From: Paracraurococcus lichenis
Lineage (GTDB): Bacteria; Pseudomonadota; Alphaproteobacteria; Acetobacterales; Acetobacteraceae
NCBI RefSeq assembly: GCF_030657435.1
Contig: NZ_JAUTWS010000020.1
Span: 51,295 to 115,294 of the forward strand
Length of the DNA: 64,000 nt
Direction: 5' to 3'
The notes beneath the pieces were generated by a model, which saw nothing but the letters and a program-made list of their open reading frames with translations, searched no databases and was not told the DNA's origin. The position numbers and the translations under genes were made by a program. Shown here piece by piece: positions 57,595 through 64,000 of this stretch; the first letter of the stretch is position 1, and the number at the start of each line of letters is the position of its first letter.

Positions 57595-59846
57595 CCCGGG
57601 CGACCGCCCTAGTACAGGTCACATCCTTTCACGCGGGTACGTTCGGAGGCGGTATTCTGATCGGCCGCGACGCGGAGCAGGCCGGAACTACGCTGCTGCG
57701 GTCACGTATCCCCGTAGCCGTCCTTCCAAGAGCACCCGTCGAAGGTGAAGTCTGGCGTGTGACCGGCATCGTGGAACGGCACCCGATCCGCAACCCGAGA
57801 ACAGGTGAGACGGAGCTGGCGGATCATTTGGTCGCGGAGTGGGCAGCGCCGGTCGCGCCCCAGGGCGCTGCTATTCGGCGTTGGATCTCCCGGCACCCAG
57901 GCATCAAGGGAGTTGGAGACGGGTACGCGGAGCGGCTCTGGGACGCCTACGGCTGCGGGCTGTACGACCTTCTTCGCAAGCGCGACGTCCTCGCTCTCGC
58001 AGCTGTACTCGACATCTCCAAAGCGTCCGCCATCGTGCAAGCATTCGGCCTCCTGGTGGACGAAGTCGGCGCTCTGGAGGACCTCGACGGTCTCGGCATG
58101 GACGGTAGGACGGCGAACGCTGCCCTCAGGCTGTTCGGCGCCGACGCCGGTCGTCGGTTCCGCGAAGACCCGTATCTGCTGACCCTCCTGGAGCCTTGGC
58201 CCAAGGTGGACACCGCGGCGCTGGCCAGCGGGTTGCTGCCGAGCGACACTAGACGTCTGTTGGCCGCCGTTGATGTGGCGGCCGCTAGGACGTTTCGAAC
58301 GACCGAGAGCAACCTTGGGGGCCACACCGTGGTCCTGCGCGGCCCGCTGCGGGGGCGCGTGCGGGAAATGCTCGGCCGGATAGCGGGCGGGCAGGCGGAC
58401 GCAGCTATCGATATGGCGCTGGCGAAGGGTCTGCTCGTGGAGGTCGGGCCGGAGCGGTACCAGGCCCGGGCCCCGGCGCACATGGAGCGCGAGATCGAGC
58501 GGGCGGTCGCCGAGCGCCTCGCCCGGCCGCGGCTGCCAGTCGACCGGGCGATGATCGCTGCCGTCGTCGCCGAGGTCGAGCGCGAGGACGGCATCCGGCT
58601 CGCCACTGAGCAGCGGGAGGCGGTGTCCTTGGCCCTGTCCTCTGGCGTCGCCGTTATCACCGGTGGCGCGGGCACCGGTAAGAGCACCGTGGTGAAGGCC
58701 ATCCGCCTGGCGCACCTGCGAGCCGGGCGCGGTGATTACGCGCAGGTCGCGCTGAGCGGTCGCGCCGCGAAGCGCCTGCGCGAGGCGGCCGGGGGCGAGG
58801 CGCTCACCGTCTACCGCTACCTGAAGGATGCTGAGCTCGGCAGGCTGGCAATGCGGCGCGGTCTGCTGGTAGTCGACGAGTTCTCGATGGTCGGCACGCC
58901 GGACCTCTGGTTGCTGCTCACGGTGACGCCTCTCGAGGTCGATGTCCTGCTTGTTGGAGATCCCGCGCAGCTGCCCCCGATCAAGGCGGGCAACCCCGCA
59001 GCGGTCCTCGCCGCGAGCCACAGCGTTCCCCGGGCCACCCTGCGGGTGCCCCAGCGCCAGGCTGAGTCAACCGGCATCCCGCAGGTCGCAGACCGGATGC
59101 GGGCGGGCGTGCTGCCCGAACTGCCGCCGTTCGATTTGGCCGCGCCCGATCGGCAAGGTGTGTTCCTCTGGGGGTGCGGGGAGGACGACGTACCCGGCTG
59201 CGTACTACAGGCGTTTGAGACGATTGTCGGGGCTCCGGCGCGGGCGCCTGACCGCAGGGCGGTCGAGCGCATGCACCGTGCCGACATTCAGGTACTGGCA
59301 ATGACGCGTCACGGCCCGGCGGGCGCGGGCGAGCTTGGTGACGCCATCGAGCGCCGTTGGATGTCCGCGCAGGAGTCCGTCCACGATTGGGGATTCCGGA
59401 TCGGCTCCAAGCTGCTGTGGACGAGGAACTCTTACGACCGCCCTACCGGGCGTGTGGGCTCCGACGGAGAGGAGGATACAGTGGACCTCATGAACGGCGC
59501 GCTTGGCGTGATCGTGCGCGCGACGAGTTTGGGTGCCGAAGCGAGGTTCGACGATGGCGTCCTGTCGGAGCTGAAGCGGGCCGACCTGAGTGACATGCTG
59601 CGGGGATGGGCGATCACTGTGCACAAAGCACAGGGCAGCGCGTTCCGTACCGTTTTGATTCCCGTTGTCCGGTGCCGCCTTCTCGACCGCGCCATGCTTT
59701 ACACGGCGGTTACCCGAGCGCGCCTCACTGCCGTGCTGGTCGGCGACCCGGGCCGAATCGGCCGAGCGCTCACCGCGCCGCCCCTCGCATGGCGCCGGAT
59801 GCAGGCACTCAACATCGACGCCGCGGCGCAGGGCATGCCCGTGTAG
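57591..59846 (+). CDS. RecD2-like SF1 helicase in the recombinase operon
   Basis: A 751-residue helicase. The N-terminal part has an OB-like region and a helix-hairpin-helix-type stretch (HPGIKGVGDGYAERLWDAYG), as in RecD2. The motor includes Walker A GGAGTGKSTVV, Walker B LLVVDEFSMVG, motif III GDPAQLPPIKAG, motif V TVHKAQGSAFRTV, and motif VI YTAVTRARLTAVLVGD. The ATG overlaps the previous stop codon by four bases, so it is part of the same transcript as the recombinases. It may process the excised circle or assist replication; this is inference. GC-richer than the recombinase genes. Confidence 0.85.
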   Translation: MTRATALVQVTSFHAGTFGGGILIGRDAEQAGTTLLRSRIPVAVLPRAPVEGEVWRVTGIVERHPIRNPRTGETELADHLVAEWAAPVAPQGAAIRRWISRHPGIKGVGDGYAERLWDAYGCGLYDLLRKRDVLALAAVLDISKASAIVQAFGLLVDEVGALEDLDGLGMDGRTANAALRLFGADAGRRFREDPYLLTLLEPWPKVDTAALASGLLPSDTRRLLAAVDVAAARTFRTTESNLGGHTVVLRGPLRGRVREMLGRIAGGQADAAIDMALAKGLLVEVGPERYQARAPAHMEREIERAVAERLARPRLPVDRAMIAAVVAEVEREDGIRLATEQREAVSLALSSGVAVITGGAGTGKSTVVKAIRLAHLRAGRGDYAQVALSGRAAKRLREAAGGEALTVYRYLKDAELGRLAMRRGLLVVDEFSMVGTPDLWLLLTVTPLEVDVLLVGDPAQLPPIKAGNPAAVLAASHSVPRATLRVPQRQAESTGIPQVADRMRAGVLPELPPFDLAAPDRQGVFLWGCGEDDVPGCVLQAFETIVGAPARAPDRRAVERMHRADIQVLAMTRHGPAGAGELGDAIERRWMSAQESVHDWGFRIGSKLLWTRNSYDRPTGRVGSDGEEDTVDLMNGALGVIVRATSLGAEARFDDGVLSELKRADLSDMLRGWAITVHKAQGSAFRTVLIPVVRCRLLDRAMLYTAVTRARLTAVLVGDPGRIGRALTAPPLAWRRMQALNIDAAAQGMPV

Positions 59847-59851
59847 TTGGA

Positions 59852-59881
59852 CAGGTGGTCAGGCGAAAGCCTGACCACCTG
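59852..59881 (+). terminator. Hairpin with GAAA tetraloop after the recombinase operon
   Basis: CAGGTGGTCAGGC - GAAA - GCCTGACCACCTG, a perfect 13-bp stem with a stable GNRA loop, 5 bases after the helicase stop. It has no T-run. Probably a transcript end or a 3' stabiliser. Confidence 0.65.
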
Positions 59882-60292
59882 CCTCCCGGCGAGGGCGGGG
59901 GTAGCAAGGGCAAGGCGAGGCACAGGGACCCGCCCGCAGGGAGCGCAGCGACCGAGGGTGGGTGGCCGTAGCCTTGCCCGCGCGAGGGGCGGAGCCCCTT
60001 AGCTCGGCCTCAGTTGGGCACTCCGTCCGCGTTCTATCGTGCCGTATATAAATCAGCACAAACCGAGTTCTGCGAGAAAAATTCCGACCTTTTTGGGTGT
60101 ATTCTGGAATAATTGTTCGCGACATGCGTTGGTGGGTGGTCGCGGCCAATCTCTACACACCTTACAGGCTATCCTCGTTCTGCAATGAGTTTTATGGTTG
60201 CGGTGGCTGTACCGGTTGCGCCTTACGGGTGACGGCGATGATGAAGGCCGGCATTATCAGGTGATCCCGGCTAGCAGGGGCCCCAGGCCATT
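59882..60292. other. Structured spacer and promoter region before the restriction locus
   Basis: 411 bases without a gene. The left part is highly structured: GGGCAAGGC (59908) pairs with GCCTTGCCC (59971), and GAGGGGCGGAGCCCCT (59984-59999) is a short palindrome identical to one at 36553 in the host part. The right part turns AT-rich (TATATAAAT near 60046; TTTTTGGGTGTATTCTGGAATAAT near 60090) and should carry the promoter of the restriction genes. Confidence 0.55.
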
Positions 60293-63200
60293 ATGCCACC
60301 CAACTTCTTCGAACAACCCATTCTGAACTCGCCATACACGGTGCCGACACGGCACCACGCTCTCGATGACGATGGCCAACCGCTCAACGTACCGCCGGTT
60401 GACGGCCGGCGGCAGTCGAAGCTGATCACACCTGTTCCTAAGGCACGCAAAAAACAGAAGAAATCCGAGCAGGCCAGCTTCGTCCTCTCAGATCCTTTGG
60501 GCCTCTCGACCGAGGACCAGGAGTACAATCCAACCCCAATCATCAACGAGATCCGGAGCTACGTCGCCATCTGGCGCGCCATACCGAATCCGAACGATTG
60601 GGGTGTCACGGCGGCTACCCAGAGGCTGCTGACCCACTGGCGGACTCACCAGTTCGACTCGATCAGGCCCTTCTTTTGCCAGATCGAGGCGGTGGAGACG
60701 GTGATCTGGTTGACCGAGGTGGCGCGGAAACAGCGGCGGTACAGCAAATTTCAAGAGCACCTTCGAGGTGCCAACGAACAGGCCAACCCGGAGCTGTTCC
60801 GCGTGGCAATGAAAATGGCCACGGGCAGCGGCAAAACCACGGTGATGGCCATGCTCATCGCTTGGCAGACGATCAACGCGGTCCGCATGCCCGGCAGCGA
60901 CCTCTACAGCCGCGGCTTCCTGATCGTCACGCCTGGCATCACCATCAAGGACCGTTTGCGTGTCCTGATGCCAAATGATCCGGACAGCTACTACGCCAGC
61001 CGGGAACTGGTCCCGACGGACATGCTGTCCGACCTCGGTCGCGCCAAGATTGTCATTACCAACTACCACGCTTTCAAGCACCGGGAGACGCTTGAGATCA
61101 GCAAGACCGGCCGCTCCCTCCTGCAGGGCCGCGAGGCTCCGCCGCAGACGATCGAGAATGATGGCCAAATGCTCGCCAGGGTCTGCAATGACCTGATGGG
61201 GTTCAAGGGTGTCGTGGTCCTGAACGATGAGGCCCATCACTGCTACCGAGAGAAACCGGTCAGCGACGAGGAGATCGGCACCGACGAGCGCGAGGAGGCG
61301 AAGAAGAACTCCGAGGCGGCCCGCCTGTGGATCGCAGGTCTGGAAGCGCTGAAGCGGAAGCTCGGGATCACCGCCCTCTACGATCTGTCCGCCACCCCTT
61401 TCTTCCTCCGCGGATCTGGCTACCGCGAAGGGACGCTCTTCCCCTGGACCGTCAGCGATTTCAGCCTGATGGACGCCATCGAATGCGGCATCGTGAAACT
61501 CCCGCGCATCCCAGTTGCGGACAACGCGCCGAACGCCGAGACGCCCATTTACCGGAACCTCTGGGACCACATCGGCAAGAAGATGCCGAAGGCAGGACGG
61601 GCCAAGGGCGGCAAGGGCGACCCCCTCGGCCTGCCGAATGAGCTCTACACCGCGCTCTACGCACTCTACGGCCACTACGAGAAGACCTACGATGAATGGT
61701 CTAGGGCGGGCATCGAGGTGCCGCCGGTCTTCATCGTCGTCTGCAACAACACCTCGACCTCCGAGCTGGTCTACGAATGGATCTCAGGATTCGAGCGCGA
61801 CGGCGCCGATGAACAAAACCGCTTTATGGACGGTCACCTGAAGCTGTTCCGCAACTACGACGAGCACGGTGCTCGCCTGGCCCGCCCCAACACTCTGCTG
61901 ATCGACAGCGAGCAGGTCGACTCCGGCGAAGCCCTCGACGCGGCTTTCCGGGCAACCGTCGGCCCCGAGATCGAGCAGTTCCGCCGCGAGAAGATGCAGC
62001 GCGATGGTGCCGGCGCCGGAGCGCAGCCGATTTCCGACGAAGACCTACTTCGAGAAGTCATGAACACCGTCGGCCGCAAGGGACGCCTAGGCGAAACGGT
62101 CCGCTGCGTTGTCTCCGTCTCAATGCTGACCGAGGGCTGGGACACCAACACGGTGACCCACATCCTAGGCGTCCGCGCCTTCGGGACTCAGCTGCTGTGC
62201 GAACAGGTGGTGGGACGTGGCCTGCGGCGGCAATCCTATGCCTTGAACGACCAGGAGATGTTCGATGTCGAATACGCCGACATCATGGGTATCCCGTTCG
62301 ATTTCGCCGCCCAGCCGGTGGTGGCGAAGCCAAAGCCGCCCAAGCCGACCACCCAGGTGAAGGCGATGAAGGAGCGGGCAGCGCTCGAGATCACCTTCCC
62401 CCGGGTGGAGGGATATCGCGTCGCGCTACCCGACGAGCGGGTCGAAGCGGTCTTCAGCGACGATTCGCGTCTGGTCCTGACGCCAGAGAAGGTTGGCCCG
62501 TGCCGCGTGCTGCTGGAAGGCATTGTCGGCGAAGGCGTGGAGTTGACGACCGCCGTGCTGGAAGCGGTGCGGCCCAGCGAGATCAGCTATCACCTCGCCA
62601 AACACCTTCTGTATAACCAGTTCCGCGATCCCGGCGAACCGCCGAAGATGCACCTGTTTGGCCAGATCAAGCGGGCCGCGAAGCGCTGGATCGACGAGGG
62701 CTATCTGGTCTGCCTCGGCGGCACGACGCCGGCGATGGTCACTTACCGCGAGCTTGCGGACCAGGCCTCGGAGCTAATCTTCCTGGCCTGCCAGACCCAG
62801 GTGCCCGGCACTGCCGCAGTGAAGGCGATCCTGGACCCCTACACGCCGCGGGGCAGTACCCGCTTCATCAATTTCAACACCTCGAAGCCGCTCTACACGA
62901 CTGATCCGGCAAAGTGCCACGTCAACTACGCGGTCCTCGACAGCGACTGGGAGGCGGAGTTCGCCCGCGCTGCCGAGGCGCATCCGCAGGTGCTGTCCTA
63001 TGTGAAGAACCAGGGCATGCAGTTCGAGGTGCCCTACCGTAACGCCACCCAGCAGCGGCGCTATTGGCCGGATTACATCGTCCGTATTGATGACGGCGGC
63101 GAGGACCCGTTGAACTTGGTGGTCGAGATCAAGGGTTATAGGAACACCGACGCCCAGCTGAAAGCGGAGACGATGCGGAAGCTCTGGGTTCCCGGGGTGA

Positions 63201-63316
63201 ACAACCTTGGCGGCGCTGGCCGTTGGGCGTTCGCCGAGTTCATCGACGTTTTTGAGATTGAGTCGGCGTTCAGAAAGCTGATCGCCGCCTACACCGGCGC
63301 CCCCGAAGCAGTCTGA
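60293..63316 (+). CDS. Type III-like restriction endonuclease subunit (Res)
   Basis: A 1007-residue DEAD/DEAH translocase-nuclease. Walker A MATGSGKTTVMAM (about residues 175-187), the DEAH box VVLNDEAHHCY near 305, the motif III-like DLSATPFFLRGSG, and motif VI EQVVGRGLRRQS form the SF2 motor. A PD-(D/E)xK nuclease motif lies at the C terminus: PDYIVR at 926-931 and VEIKG ending near 948. It cuts DNA lacking protective methylation at a distance, after translocation. The methyltransferase follows 13 bases downstream. It belongs to the long Res variants often found next to a Mod gene. Confidence 0.87.
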   Translation: MPPNFFEQPILNSPYTVPTRHHALDDDGQPLNVPPVDGRRQSKLITPVPKARKKQKKSEQASFVLSDPLGLSTEDQEYNPTPIINEIRSYVAIWRAIPNPNDWGVTAATQRLLTHWRTHQFDSIRPFFCQIEAVETVIWLTEVARKQRRYSKFQEHLRGANEQANPELFRVAMKMATGSGKTTVMAMLIAWQTINAVRMPGSDLYSRGFLIVTPGITIKDRLRVLMPNDPDSYYASRELVPTDMLSDLGRAKIVITNYHAFKHRETLEISKTGRSLLQGREAPPQTIENDGQMLARVCNDLMGFKGVVVLNDEAHHCYREKPVSDEEIGTDEREEAKKNSEAARLWIAGLEALKRKLGITALYDLSATPFFLRGSGYREGTLFPWTVSDFSLMDAIECGIVKLPRIPVADNAPNAETPIYRNLWDHIGKKMPKAGRAKGGKGDPLGLPNELYTALYALYGHYEKTYDEWSRAGIEVPPVFIVVCNNTSTSELVYEWISGFERDGADEQNRFMDGHLKLFRNYDEHGARLARPNTLLIDSEQVDSGEALDAAFRATVGPEIEQFRREKMQRDGAGAGAQPISDEDLLREVMNTVGRKGRLGETVRCVVSVSMLTEGWDTNTVTHILGVRAFGTQLLCEQVVGRGLRRQSYALNDQEMFDVEYADIMGIPFDFAAQPVVAKPKPPKPTTQVKAMKERAALEITFPRVEGYRVALPDERVEAVFSDDSRLVLTPEKVGPCRVLLEGIVGEGVELTTAVLEAVRPSEISYHLAKHLLYNQFRDPGEPPKMHLFGQIKRAAKRWIDEGYLVCLGGTTPAMVTYRELADQASELIFLACQTQVPGTAAVKAILDPYTPRGSTRFINFNTSKPLYTTDPAKCHVNYAVLDSDWEAEFARAAEAHPQVLSYVKNQGMQFEVPYRNATQQRRYWPDYIVRIDDGGEDPLNLVVEIKGYRNTDAQLKAETMRKLWVPGVNNLGGAGRWAFAEFIDVFEIESAFRKLIAAYTGAPEAV

Positions 63317-63329
63317 CTGAGGATCCTAA

Positions 63330-64000
63330 ATGTCTCGTCCGCCGAAGCCGCCCGCGGGTCCTCGCCCGATTGAAACGCTGATCCACACCGACACTCGTCG
63401 TAATATCCCAACTGCAGAACTTCAATCGCTCGCGCAGCAGATGGAGGAGACGGCGCCGATCGGGCCGGCCCGCTACAAGCGCGCTTCCCCTCTTGCTGAA
63501 GGAGAAACGCGGCCACGCGACCCGGACCGCGACCCACAAATCATCTGGCGTGGTGTGTGCATCACTTTGACAGAGGCGCAGCGGTCAAAGCTGCAGGAGA
63601 CCGGCGAGGTAGAACTGGGCGACGCCCAACTGGTCTGGCGCGGCAAGGATACCCAGGACTGGTCCGACCTCGTGGTGAACCCGCCGCCGATCTACATCCA
63701 GGAAAAGGTACACCCGAAGGCGATCATCGAGGGCCTGAAAAAGGAGGCAAGCGCCCGCACTCAGGCGAAGACAGCCCCACCCGATCTTTTTGCGGCCTTC
63801 GAGGGTCTGGACGATCCAGAAGCACGGCTGGAGTTTTACAAGCACAATCACCACTGGTCGAACCGCATGGTACTTGGCGACAGCCTTCAGGTTATGGCGA
63901 GTTTGGCTGAGCGCGAGGGACTGCGGGGTGGGGTGCAATGCATCTATTTCGATCCGCCCTACGGCATCAAATTCAACAGCAACTGGCAGGTGACTACGCA
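63330..64000 (+). CDS. Site-specific DNA adenine methyltransferase (Mod), partial
   Basis: The open frame starts at ATG 63330 and runs without stop through the window end (223 codons seen). After a variable N-terminal region it shows NHHWSNRMVLGDSLQVMASL and CIYFDPPYGIKFNSNWQ, where DPPY is the catalytic motif IV of N6-adenine methyltransferases. The order motif IV before the not-yet-seen FxGxG motif is that of type III Mod proteins (beta class). It forms an operon with the Res gene. Target site cannot be told from the visible part. Confidence 0.9.
   Translation, partial: MSRPPKPPAGPRPIETLIHTDTRRNIPTAELQSLAQQMEETAPIGPARYKRASPLAEGETRPRDPDRDPQIIWRGVCITLTEAQRSKLQETGEVELGDAQLVWRGKDTQDWSDLVVNPPPIYIQEKVHPKAIIEGLKKEASARTQAKTAPPDLFAAFEGLDDPEARLEFYKHNHHWSNRMVLGDSLQVMASLAEREGLRGGVQCIYFDPPYGIKFNSNWQVTT

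Larger units (their letters stand above)
51801..64000 (+). mobile_element. Genomic island of GInt type (left end and cargo start)
   Basis: From the nrdA terminator onwards the DNA is visibly less GC-rich. The first genes are three different tyrosine recombinases, followed by small coiled-coil proteins and a helicase in one overlapping operon, then a restriction-modification locus. Three recombinases plus one small helical protein is the defining ginABCD set of GInt islands, which integrate site-specifically and carry variable cargo behind the gin operon. The exact left end lies between the terminator and 51878. The right end and the flanking repeat are outside the window. Confidence 0.78.

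Overview
The window is very GC-rich and looks like the chromosome of an alphaproteobacterium, most likely of the Acetobacteraceae (Roseomonas-like). This is inferred from gene order: purC-purS-purQ-purL-bolA-grxD, divergent ubiG/lysC, and lysC ... rodZ-ispG-hisS-prfA-prmC-DUF4167. The GC-rich palindromic terminators between genes fit the same group. Positions 1 to about 51.8 kb read as core chromosome, and the remainder as an integrated island.

0-9.2 kb: a dodecin gene and a small partner gene, then a minus-strand purine block. Read in its own direction it runs purB, three unrelated small genes, then purC - small membrane protein - purS - small membrane protein - purQ - purL - bolA - grxD. 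9.4-23.1 kb: two TerC-family genes, a lipoprotein, a methyltransferase, a chemotaxis receptor, methionine aminopeptidase, a decayed DUF2306 gene, radC, a secreted serine protease, a four-domain rhodanese, comF, grxC, DUF1178, a tandem-repeat secreted protein and ubiG. 23.4-35.3 kb: lysC, a nitronate monooxygenase-like gene, rodZ, ispG, a vapBC module with a palindromic operator, hisS-prfA-prmC (translationally coupled), DUF4167, and thiC behind a TPP riboswitch. 35.6-51.8 kb: mixed metabolic and accessory genes. They include a two-domain DUF2778 protein resembling peptidoglycan-targeting transpeptidase effectors, guaA, a GH16 glycosidase, an orphan amino-acid binding protein, a site-2 protease with CBS domains, an M20 peptidase and a class I ribonucleotide reductase large subunit (nrdA).

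51.8-64.0 kb: immediately after the nrdA terminator the base composition drops and a foreign element begins. Three different tyrosine recombinases, two small coiled-coil proteins and a RecD2-like helicase lie head to tail with 1-4 bp overlaps, apparently one operon. The trio plus a small coiled-coil protein matches the ginABCD core of GInt-type genomic islands. The second coiled-coil gene and the helicase are extras. Behind a structured spacer the cargo begins with a type III-like restriction subunit (Res) and its adenine methyltransferase (Mod), which is cut by the window edge. The right end of the island is not in the window. No tRNA, rRNA or CRISPR array was seen.
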